A stretch of DNA of 64,000 bases, taken from NCBI RefSeq assembly GCF_036711975.1, contig NC_091975.1, forward strand, positions 188,501 to 252,500. Reading direction: 5' to 3'. A model generated the notes under the pieces. It searched no databases. It was not told the origin of the DNA and worked only from the letters and a program-made list of their open reading frames with translations. Position 1 is the stretch's first letter, and every line of letters starts with the position of its first letter. Position numbers and translations under genes: made by a program. The stretch is from Onthophagus taurus. Its lineage: Eukaryota > Arthropoda > Insecta > Coleoptera > Scarabaeidae. Positions 46,901 through 58,900 of the stretch are shown here, one piece after another.

Positions 46901-49900
46901 CAATTTGTTTGGGGATATTTTATTTTTCCCGTTTGGCAATATATTTGAAATCAAAATTTAATTTGAGGATAGTAACGAATTATTGTAACGCATACAGCAA
47001 TAATTATTAAAACCACTTTTTTTTTGGAAGAGGGGGGTTTTTCTAAAGGTTATGGGTAGGATAATAAGGGATAGGTATGATGTCCATGGGATCCAGAGTT
47101 ATTGCAATAACAAAATGGGGGGATATGTTGGGTTGGTTGTAATATAGAGTCTATAAATTGATAGGGATGGGGGTTAAAGGGGTTGATGGGATAACAGGAT
47201 AGTTTATGGAAGGGGGGGGGGGGGGGTTGATGTCCAAGGGACCCAGAGTAGTGCGAATTCAGATCGACATCGTATTCTGAAATCCTCGTCTATCTGGGGG
47301 TTTACGGGGTGGGGTGTAGGGTTGTTTTAGGAAAGAATATAGTGGTTTGTATGCAGTTTGGGTTTGGTCGTTGAGACATGTTAGATCAGGGTTATTGTTT
47401 ATGAATTTGTTAATTTCATATCCTTCGAGGATTTCCATGAGATGACCTTTGTTAATGTGATGTAGTATTTTCGTGTTTCTTTCGTCGTTGAATTCGTGGT
47501 TAAGATTAAAGTTTATATGTTTGCCAAAATTGGAATTATGTTTTATTTTGTGTTCCCTGATTCGTAATCTAAGGGCTCTGCCTGTTTCCCCGATGTACGT
47601 AGCATGACATGTATCGCATTGCAGTTCGTACACTCCATTGTCATCCAATTTGTTTATTTTATCTTTGTTATTCAAGAGCAGATCGCCTATAGTCTTATTT
47701 GGTTTGTCTGTTATTAGAATGTTGTATTGTTTCATTGTCTGTTTTATCTTATTATTAATGTTTCCCTGGTGTGTGATGGATCTGTAGTTTTTGATTTTTT
47801 GTGTTTGTTGATTTTGCAACTGTGTAATATTATTTAGGTCCTGTCTGATTTGATATCTATGGATCATTTTATCTATTATTTCTTCTGGAAATGAATTATT
47901 TATGGCGATGTTTTTTATTATTTTAATTTCTTTGTTAAATCTTTCTGTGTTTAAATTAGAATTATAAGCTCTATGGATGTAGGACCTGAATGCTGCCATT
48001 TTATGGGTTATGTTGTGAAAGGAATCATATGGGATCGTAGCGTCTGTCTGAGTCGGTTTCCTGTATATTTCGAATTGTATGTCTTGTTTGTTTTTTTCTA
48101 TTGTGATGTCGAGAAAATTTATTGTATTGTTGTTTTCAAATTCAATTGTAAATTGGATGTCTGTGTGTAATGTGTTGATGTATTGGTGTAGATTGTCTAT
48201 GGTTTCTGTCTTTTTGGTGTTGACAATGACCAAAATGTCATCTACATTAAAGTGCAAAAACCGAAGTTTAATTTACACACATAAAATGGAAAGTAAATCA
48301 CCAAATAATAATAATAAAGAAGGGTTTAAGAACACAAAATTTACAATAATGACACGAAACTGTCGAATTGTCAATAACCTAACCTTCAAATTCAAAATTG
48401 CCTGTGTGTGAACCTTCCTCGCATTCAACCAATCACGTGCAAGCTCAATCTGGTGACAAATTTAAAATACTCCTCCTGGTTTAAAAACAGAGTATAATTG
48501 CCAAAGAAAACTTCAAGGTATAATTAATGTTTGTAAACAAAACTAACCTTACCTAACATTCCTTCACGCTATAATTGACATAACAAAAGAAAACTTCACG
48601 CTATAATTGCCATTACTAATTGCCAAAGAAAACTTCATGGTATAATTAATGTTTGTAAACAAAACTAACCTTACCTCACATTCCTTCATGCTATAATTGA
48701 CATTACAAAAGAAAACTTCACGCTATAATTGCCATTACAAATTGCCAAAGAAAACTTCAAGGTATAATTAATGTTTGTAAACAAAACTAACCTTACCTCA
48801 CATTCCTTCATGCTATAATTGACATAACAAAAGAAAACTTCACGCTATAATTGCCATTACTAATTGCCAAAGAAAACTTCATGGTATAATTAATGTTTGT
48901 AAACAAAACTAACCTTACCTCACATTCCTTCACGCTATAATTGACATTACGAATGTAAGACGGGGAATTTCGGTTCTCGTAGATGTGGATTGGTAGTGCG
49001 GGTGAGCGCGGGGGAATTGTGTCGTGGTTCGTTGGGAGGGAAGAAGAAAGGGACAGTCGGGGTTTGAAACCGTTGGAAAACCGAACGTGTGTGCTACGAA
49101 GAGAGGTTATGAGAAAGACTATTCAGAGATTGTCGTAGTTTATTCAATTATTATCATATATATACTTTTTTCATGAGGATATATTAAATAGAGTTCTCAG
49201 TCTTGTGTGTGGTATTTATTTCTTACACGAAAGAAAACTTCACGCTATAATTGCCATTACTAATTGCCAAAGAAAACTTCATGGTATAATTAATGTTTGT
49301 AAACAAAACTAACCTTACCGAACATTCCTTCACGCTATAATTGACATTACAAAAGAAAACTTCACGCTATAATTGCCATTACTAATTGCCAAAGAATACT
49401 TCATGGTATAATTAATGTTTGTAAACAAAACTAACCTTACCTAACATTCAGCGTCTGAAGACACAGGGTTAAACCCGAAACTTAAAAATATACAACATAG
49501 CGCTGAATAACAATTAAAACTAGAACTAACACTTGCACTAGAACTATACTCTGTTTTTAAACCAGGAGGAGTAAACGCGAAAGTCAGATTTACACTGGAA
49601 AAAATCACCAGAAAATATCACTAGATATTTGGGCGGTAAATTTAAATTAATAATTATTATTTATTTATTTACTTATTATTGTATTTATTTTCGTTTGTTA
49701 TCGTCAACACTATACATACAAATTAACATAGAAGTTATGAGTATATTTATTTCAAAATATAATAAAAAAGGGTTTAAGAACACAAAATATACAATAATGA
49801 CACGAAACTGTCGAATTATCAATTACCTAACCTTCAAAATCAAAATTCAAAATTGCCTGTGTGTGAACCTTCCTCGCATTCAACCAATCACGTGCAAGGT

Positions 49901-52900
49901 CAATCTGGTGACAAATTTAAAATACTCCTCCTGGTTTAAAAACAGAGTATAGATTAAAATATTAGGTTCCTTTTGGATGGATAAGCGAAAATTCAGTAGT
50001 CGGCTATGAAATTGTACGTCAAACTTGACAAATAGGTTATAAAATTATTTGACAACAAGGTTTTATAACCTATTTGTCAAGTTTGACGTACAATTTCACA
50101 GCCGACTACTGAATTTTCAATGATTATAAGTAGCATTGGCGAAATACGTGTCTTTAGTTATTTGAGTTTTTTATGAAAACGACAATGTTTTTTAAAAAAT
50201 AATAAGAGTAAAAAAAGTTTTAGAATTAAATGCCACATTAAATGAGGTAATAATGTAGTAAATCCACCAAAAGATTAAAAAAATCTGTCAAAATTTAGGG
50301 GACCATCACCCTTAATCAACCACTTAATACCTTCGATACACTCATAACGTATACCAAATTTAGTTTTTCTAGCTTAATGTATTACGAAGATATTTAATGT
50401 TTTCAAAATGTAAGAGCCAACTTTGAAGGCCTATAACTCCTCAGGGGTACAACTTAGTATAGAGATAAGTTGCATTAAATCATCTTAATTTATTGTCCTC
50501 TACATACATGTCCCTGCTTTGTGTCGGTTCTTATATGAATCACCCTGTATATTATATAGATACACAAATACTTACTGTATAACAAATCATCTCGAATGAT
50601 TGTAATAAAAATATACATAAATATTAAAAAGAATTTAAAATAAACTATTCTTACCTTGTAAAAGGTGAAATTTCCAGTTTAGAGATGACCGTCGGTCTTT
50701 TAAACAAAAATTCGAGCTTTAAAATGTTTTTTTCGACCAAATTCAGATCCAACTTATACAAAAATGAGCCTTCCTTTTCTCCCTTAAACTGCACAAAATA
50801 CAAGCTCCGTTCCAACCAATCAACGGTTAAAGAAACGACGTTATCACCGATGTCGAGAATTTTATTTTTCGTTTTCGTTTCCATATTGTAAACGAATAAT
50901 TCTTGCATATCGTTCAACCAAAACAGTTTACTTTCGCTCATCAAAACCCCGATATCCAACGGAGCACTAATTCCATACAATAAATCTTTGCTCTTATTCG
51001 AATCCAAATCTTGGATATAAATCGAATCGTCTCCGCTGGAAATCAAAGTAGGAATCGGATTTTCTATACTTGTATTAACTTGAATTGTTGCTGGGGAACC
51101 TTCGCTAACCGTGTAAGCTAAAATTTTAAAGAGAACCACCTCATCGGTTACGTTATTTAAAATGTATTCTTTGTTATCGGGTGGAGTGTCGCCTTCCCAA
51201 ATGTTTTGAAACGTTTCGTTTCTGAAAACCCAATGGGATACTTTGTATTTTTTTATATCTCCGTTTGGATTAATCGGTTCATCCCAACGAATTGTTATCG
51301 TTATATTGGTGATTAGGTCATACTGTTTCTTGTAAGTAACGAAAGATCGTAAATTTTGTGGTTCTTCCGGTGGGGAAGACGGAGAACGAATTGAGGCTAT
51401 TATTTGAGGCGCAGAAGTCCAATCGGTACAAGATCTTATTGATATTTGAATTTTTGAATATGGGTCGACGCTGTAAGGGTAATTAATGCTGGGTTGATGG
51501 ACGATCTTTAAAAAATTAACGTCATAATTTAATTTTATCAATTAATTTTAAATAACTTACCGTGGCATCCCGATCTGAAAATTTCACCTCATAAAAAACG
51601 CTTCCATAATTAACATTATCGACGGGTTTCCAAGTTATATTGAAAAATTTCCAATCGCCTACAACTTTAAGTGAATCCTTATCGACTATGTCTGGTATAA
51701 CGTTAATATTTTCGAGGGTAACATTTATATGATTTGAGATTTTACGGCTTGCTGGATCCAAAACGCTGATCATATGAAGATCGGTAAAACTTTCGGCGTT
51801 TAAAACGGCTATATTCTTTCCTTCTAAATTACTGATAACGGCGTTATCGTCGTCTTGTTGCCATAAAAATCGATTATTAAAGTATGAAAGGTAACCTTTA
51901 ACGTCTGGTTTTTGGATACTCGAAATCATGGAGTTGGGTTCATTATCGATGATGGTTCCTGCTAAAGCCCCTTTAAAAAGATTCGCTCCATCCGAACCTC
52001 TTACGATCCAATAAACGAATTTATTTTCTATATCTAGAGTTAAACCCATAACTCTTTTTCCAGAAAATTCTCTATCAATGTAATAATGGATTAATTGGTT
52101 ATCACCGTTTAATCTTGAGCAGGTTATAGCGTAACCGGTTGACCAATAAAGGTAAGCTCTTAAAGAATCGATAACTAATTCATTTGCTGTGGCAGCAATT
52201 GGTGGTTCTTTGCTTCCACCAGTTAGATTCGCTCTCATAATCCATTGTTGTTTGGACCAATATAATCTTTTTCCGATCCAATCGATGGCGATGCTTTTAA
52301 CATCGTTATCTAGTTTGGGTAAAATTCGTTTTTGATGTGACGTTAAATTATAAATGTAAACTTCTGAAAGATTTGTTAATAAATAAATTTCGTCCCTAAA
52401 CCAACTACTTCCGATAAAATTAAAATTTTTCATTTCCGTTTTATCAATAAGTGTTTCCATATTTTCGCCGATCACATCTGATTTCGATAACCCATTTGAT
52501 GTGGACCATAAAATGATGGGATTATTTAAGTTCTTATAACGTTTTAAAGTTCTTCCTTTAAATTCAGTTGACCACGGTCCTTTTCCTGAACAAGTATAAG
52601 CGGCAGCTTTTATAACATAATCGGTATCTTGAGATAAATTTGAAATTGTAAAACAAGTTCCGGTAATATTCTGATAAATTTTTACGTCGTTATTTTTTAA
52701 ATCTTTTACTGATATCTCGTAAAGCCAACTTTGCCAAGCTCCTTTTCCTTGACCACCGAGTAAATGGGGTATTTTCCAAGCTATTTTTGCCCGGTTATTT
52801 CCGAAAATCGCTTGGACTTGAGTTGGGGGATTTACAGGAACCGGCACCGGTTGAGAACTCGGCATGTTAATAATTACTTTCAAATAACTCGCTTTCATTA

Positions 52901-55900
52901 ACGCTCCAAATGAATTTTGAAAATAAATCTCATCGGCAGCGTGATATTCTTCATAAAAAACTTGAGAACCATCAGTCCAATAAAATTTCTTATTCGCAGT
53001 CGCTAAAGAAATAACTTTTTCTAAAATTGAATTTGAAATTTTCGGTCGAACGTCTTGAATTTCATTTCCATCCAATGAAACCGAATTGACCGTTTTTTTA
53101 TTTTGATTTGAAACCAACAGTTTAAAATTGGTATGGTCAACTATAAAAGCTCCAAGATTTTTCTCAGAAAATATTAATTCCGGGTGATTTTCATGCTTGA
53201 TCCCGTTACTTATATCGGATAAATCCAACTTAAATAGATTACTTCTCGAACGGTTATCGTCAAAAATCCAAAATAGATATCCATTATAAGGGTCAACCTC
53301 GATGTGATGCGGTTTTATTTGCAAACCTCCAACCGCTACAGTTAAACCTTGTCCATTAAAATCACATCTCATTATAGACCAAATATTCGAAATCGAAGAG
53401 TTCAATTTGAATTTCTTTTCAACTAAAATATACAATTGCTTATTTAACCAATCCACTGATAAATCAAGCGGTTGAACGCTGGTTTGATTCGGAGATATAA
53501 TCGCGATTTTTTGCAAATTCGCAGATTTATTTAATGGCATCTTATAGATGTGACGCGTTGAATCCGATATAAAGAGTAACTTTTCTCTTACATGTATAGC
53601 AACTCCTTTTATCGTTACATTTTCTTCGGTGTTGTTGTATAATATTATTGGTTCGTCTGTTATTTCGACTCCTTGCTCAACAATTTCTTTATCGGTTCCT
53701 ATTATAAGTACAGGTCCTTGAATATCTTTAACTAAAATGACAAATTTGATAATATATTAATATAAAAATTAAATTAAAATTACTTGTACAGGGTGTCCAA
53801 ATTTCGATAGGTTTGCTCAGTTATTATGAAAGATAGAAAGTTACTTTTTTGTGAAACTTACAATGCCGTAAACCAAATTTTCATAGACCTCTTCGTTTTT
53901 GATATACAGGGAGTATTTCAAATTTACGATTTTCAGATCTCGGCTATCCGGAAACTTAGTAAAAAAGTAAAAACGGGTTCTAATAGATTTTTTCACGTAT
54001 AATCCAATGATGCACGTAGAATTTTTCTAGACATCACGGTTTTTGAGTTATAAACACAACTTAAGTTTTTTTAAACGGAACCACCTATATTTTATTTTTT
54101 TATTGAACTGGATTTTTTTCAAGCTTTTCAATGATATATAATACTCTATACTTACCTTTATAATTAACCTCGAAATTAAAAAATCACATTATTTTATAAG
54201 TAGGCTATGATAAATTAAGTGATCGCGTTGCTAGGATACCAGAATAAACAAAGAATTTTGAAAATACTATAATATTAATTATTGACTTATTAAAAAAATG
54301 TATCTATTAAATTTTGTTTGCTAAAAACGAAAAATGATTAAAAACTAAACATTATGCAAATATGGCTTCAAGTTACAAGAATTGTTCAAAGTTGTTACCA
54401 TTTTGATGCACACATTGTTCACAAAGTTTAGTAATGCGTTTAATTGCATTTAGAACAGTTATGGGATGTTGCTGTAAATGTGAAAAAGCATCAGTTACAG
54501 CAATTTTGTTCGATTCTGGGTACTATATACCCGATTTTTGATATATCCCCATAAAAAGAAGTCCAAAATAGATAAAGCAGGTGATCTTGCTGGCCATCGC
54601 GTTGGACCATGTGTACCTATCCACCTACCAGGAAATTCTGCAGTTAGGTAGCGACTCACTACTTACGCATTATGAGCGGGAGCTCCGTCCTGCTGAAAAT
54701 AAATACAGGGTGCCCATTATGTATGGAATATAGTATATATCTTGATAGGTATCAACTTTATAAAAAAACATTTTATACAAAAGTTGTTTAATATTTTATT
54801 TGTCATAATAAGACAACATTCAATTGTTTTTATTTCAGAAAACAAATGAGCAACGAATAACACTTGAAGTTTTTTATTTTTACGATGACGTAAAATTTTA
54901 GTACCCTTATATCAGAAAATTTTTGAAAAAATGTAAAAATTGCTTATTAAGAAAATTTAAATAATAACAGTAATCTAGATATCCGAGGTCGTCAAATACC
55001 TCGAAGTACCTCGAATTATTGGAGATGTACACTAATTTTTCGTTTATTTGTTTTATTTTGCACGTAAATTTAATTTACGGTAATAATTTGAGATCTTGGG
55101 TATCTAGATTAATGTCATTGATTTATTTTTATTAATAAACAATTTTAACAATTTTTTCTAAAATTTTCTAACGTAAGGGTACAAAAATTTTACGCCATCG
55201 TAAAAAGAAAAGTAATCTCTATCAAATAAGCCTAACGAAAGAATACATTGCCATTTAAAAAAATTTAAGTATTATTCGTTACTCATTTGTTTTCTGAATT
55301 AAAAACAATTGAATGCAGTCTTATTATGTCAAATAAAATATTAAACAACTTTTGTATAAAATGTTTTTTTATAAAATTGATACTTACCAAGATATATGCT
55401 ATATTCCATACATAATGGGCACCCCGTATTATTTAGCCGAATAAGAGGAATATCATCCAAAATCTCTGGCAAAGCCTCTTGCAAGAGGGCCAAATAGCGA
55501 TTAGCGCAAAGGTTTCCTTCAAATATTTTGTAAACAATTCGTGGCCCAATAATAAAACATGCCACGCTAAAACCTCGCTCAATTATAATATGTTGGTTTT
55601 CTTGATGCCAATGCCTGTTATTATGACGATTATAGATTCCTGTGCTGGTAAAATATGCCTCATCAGACCATATAATAGAGGAACTAAATTCAATATTATT
55701 TTGTGCATGGTTCAAATACCAGTTACAGAATTCCAAACGTCGTTCGGCATCTCCCGGGTGTAAGTGGTGAACTATTTGTTCTTTGTAGGGTTTATATTTA
55801 TACTTTTTTAGAATCGCACAGGCTGTCGATTTTTTAATTCCAACTTGACATTCAATTTCCCTACATGATGTTTTAGGCGCGGCTTCCACACATCCTAACA

Positions 55901-58900
55901 CTGTAATTTCATTGTTATTCCGATTTTCTTTATTATATTCTTTTGGCCTGGGCATCAAAAAACTTCCATAATTGATCAAATTATTTCGCAAAAAAATTTT
56001 TGAATTTGGTTGCGCTCTTTCTGGATATCTGAAGTGAAACAATCTGCTAATAAAATGTTATTGCTGATAAATGTTGCATTCTACCTATTTATGTATAATT
56101 CAGCAGCTTGATTAACATTTTCATTTGCATGAATTTTTCATAATTTTCATAGCGCTCCATTTCAAGAAAAAGATAATTAAGTTAAGTTAATTAAAGGTAA
56201 TTAAGTAACACACGACTTATTGTTAGCACAAAATTCAAAATTAAGTTTGACAGTAATTAATTATATTTACTTTGTTTATTCCGGTATCCTAGCAACGCGA
56301 TCACTTAATAGACAACCTAAGCCTTGACGTAACAGAGATGGGCGGAGCTTATATCGACTCCAAACATTTTCATAGCCAAGTGTGTTGCTAGTGTTAAAAT
56401 AAAATAAACTAAGTGACTTTTTATGACATTTTTATTACGGTTTATCATTAGCAACTGTGGTTAGCAACGAAATTGTTTGGAGTCGATATAAGCTCCGCCC
56501 ATCTCTGTGACGTCAGGCTAGGCAATCTATTTATCATTGCCTACTTATAAAATAATGTATTTTATTCAATTTCGAGGTTAATTATAAAGGTAAGTATAGA
56601 GTATTATACAGGTGGTTCAGTTTTTAATCGGGAAACTTTACTAGGACGTAGTACTTGCCAAAATAAACAAGTTTTTTATATAAACATAGGGTCGCAACTC
56701 TTCTGTTTTCGAGCTATGAGCTGTCAAAGTTGAGCCAAAAATTTACATTTTATCTTTTATTTCGGGTATGAGTAAACTATAAAATTTGAAATTTGGTATG
56801 TATGTACTACTGGTTAATATCTTATTTTCAACCATACCTTAAACTTCCCTAGCGCCCTCTAAGGAGATGAAATTCACAGCCCCTTTGATTTTTTTATAAC
56901 AACTTCTTAACGCCATGGAATATTAACAAAGAAAAATATGGGTTGTAAAGCTTATTCATTACTAGTACTTTTTTCTCTCTTTAGTTTTTTCCTTAAAAAT
57001 AATAGTTTTAACGTAAAAAAATAAAATATGCTACAATGTACTGTAAAGCGCTGCTATTATTAAAAAAAAAATTCTTTATAGGTGGCTATGGAAGTTGTGC
57101 ACTTACTAGGATCTAGTACTAACTAAATAACACCAATTAATTGTGATTTTCATAAGAAAAACCATAAATAAGATTAATGCCTGTCTGAACAAATTACGTT
57201 GTTTTAAACAATATTAAAAAATTGATACTCTGGCTTAATAACCGTCAAAAATTATTAATAACCAGCAATAATTATGAGGATTCACTGTAAATGAAACTTA
57301 CAAGTTCTCAGAGCAAACTTTTAGAATAATTTTGGCTAAACATGGCGGCACATAGCGGTGCATGGCACGATATTTTATTTTTTTACACGGAAACTATTAA
57401 CTTTAAGGAAAATACTAAACAGACAAAAAAGTACCACTAAAGAGTGAGCTTTACAACCCATATTTTTTTATGTTCATATTCCGTAGCGTTAAAAAGTTGT
57501 TATAAAAAAAACAAGGGGGTAGTGAATTTCATCCCCTAAGAGGGCGCTGGGGAAATTTAAGGTATGGTTGAAAATAAGTTCTTAACCAGTAGTACATACG
57601 TACAAAGTTTCAAATTCTACGGTTTACTTGCAGCCGAAATACAAAACAAAATGTAAATTTTTTTCTCAACTTTGATCGCTCATAGCTCGAAAACAAAAGA
57701 ATTGCGACCCTATGTTTATATAAAAAATTTGTGTTATTTTGGCAAGTACTACATCCTAGTAAAGTTTCCCGATTAAAAACTGAACCACCCTGTATATCAT
57801 TAAAAAGCTTGAAAAAAATCCAGTTCAATAAAAAAATAAAATATAGCTGGTTCCATTTAAAACAACCTAAGTTGTGTTTATAACTCAAAAACCGTGATGA
57901 CTAGAAAAATTCTACGTGCACCATTGGATTCTCCGTAAAAAAGTCTATTAGAACCCGTTTTTACTTTTTTACTACCCTGTATATCAAAAACGAAGAGGTC
58001 TATGAAAATTTGGTTTGAGGCATTATAAGTTTCACAAAAAAGTAGCTCAGGTTCGCGAAAACCGCAACTTTCTATCTTTCATAATAACTGAGATATCCTG
58101 CAAACCCATCGAAATTTGGACACCCTGTACAGTAGCCGTTTCATAAGACGGCTAAACCCGAATGTTTCTAATTCTAGGTCTAGTCTAAGTTCTAGTGTTA
58201 CTCCAAGCTTTAGTTGTTCATACCTGTTGTTTCTAATGGCGTGGTTACAGATGCAAAAGCCGCAGGTCCTGTTCCATCAATATTGGTTAATCTAACTGAT
58301 ACGTTATATCGACTTCCGGGTCTTAAAGAACTTATTATATCAGATGTTCTTTCAGCTGGAACGTCCTAAATGTAAAGAAAATGTTTTTTTTTTATTCGAA
58401 TGTAATTGTTGTATTATAAGTAGTTCATGCAAAAGCACACATAAGCAACATTTAACATGCAGAGAGAAAGAAAAAGTATAATAGGAAATGGCAGGAAATA
58501 AGATATAAGTTTTGAAATTAAAAATTAAATTGATATCAGCTTGAAATGTAGCTTTTCCACCATCTAGAATAATTGATGATATGCATTGCATTAAAAATAT
58601 GCTTTTCATTGAAAATAAGTAATAGAAAATTAATACAAAGAAAAGATAAGTGAAAGAAAATTAAGTAATTGCTTTCGTGAATTAATATTTAAGCGGCAAA
58701 TAAAAAGAATTGTTGTTGTGCAAATTTGCACCTTAAATGCTGATATGTTGGTTTCTAAGTCGATCAACCTGACGACATAGGAGAGGATTGGACCGTTGGG
58801 GAAGGAACCGGGAGTCCAGCTAACACTTATGCGAGTACAATCCACCGGAACCGCTCGTACAGAAGCCGGAGGCGACATCGGAGCGCCTTGAGGAAGAGTC

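Larger units (their letters stand above)
46306..48494. mobile_element. MITE with CTCCTCCTGGTTTAAA ends (family H), copy 1, interrupted
   Basis: Same sequence as the uninterrupted copy at 49544-49952, but split by a Penelope-like element at 46547-48310. The left end carries an extra inverted piece of its own terminus (TCCTCCTGGTTTAAAAACCA). Confidence 0.85.
45758..50547. mobile_element. CAGGGTGATTCA element (family F) hosting a nested stack, sev intron 6
   Basis: The ends CAGGGTGATTCACATAAGAA and its complement, with matching arms (ACCGACACAGAGCAGGGACA type), are flanked by TA (45756-45757, 50548-50549). Between the short arms lie two foldbacks, two copies of a MITE, a Penelope-like element, a 122-base tandem array and a solo LTR. 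No transposase of its own is seen. Confidence 0.8.
53789..58127. mobile_element. DD41D-type Tc1/mariner element (family D) in sev intron 4
   Basis: Ends CAGGGTGTCCAAATTTCGAT and complement, flanked by TA (53787-53788, 58128-58129), with long matching arms. A minus-strand transposase lies in the middle. Two further elements are inserted: family A at 54706-55426 in the transposase gene, and family E at 56609-57792 in the right arm. The left arm preserves the undisturbed sequence of the family E insertion site. Confidence 0.92.

Noticed and set aside
48950-49231. Short exon or CpG-rich promoter
   Set aside because: G-rich composition first suggested a promoter, but TG...CA ends and a four-base duplication identify a solo LTR.
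49448-49505. Third hammerhead-like sequence (CTGAAGA ... CCCGAAAC with six-base stem I)
   Set aside because: Stem I (CAGCGU/GCGCUG) and core words exist, but no stem III can be drawn and stem II has four unpaired bases. Chance or a decayed copy.
57610-57888. 92-codon frame in sev intron 4
   Set aside because: Spans the border of two transposable elements (family E end and family D arm); not a gene.
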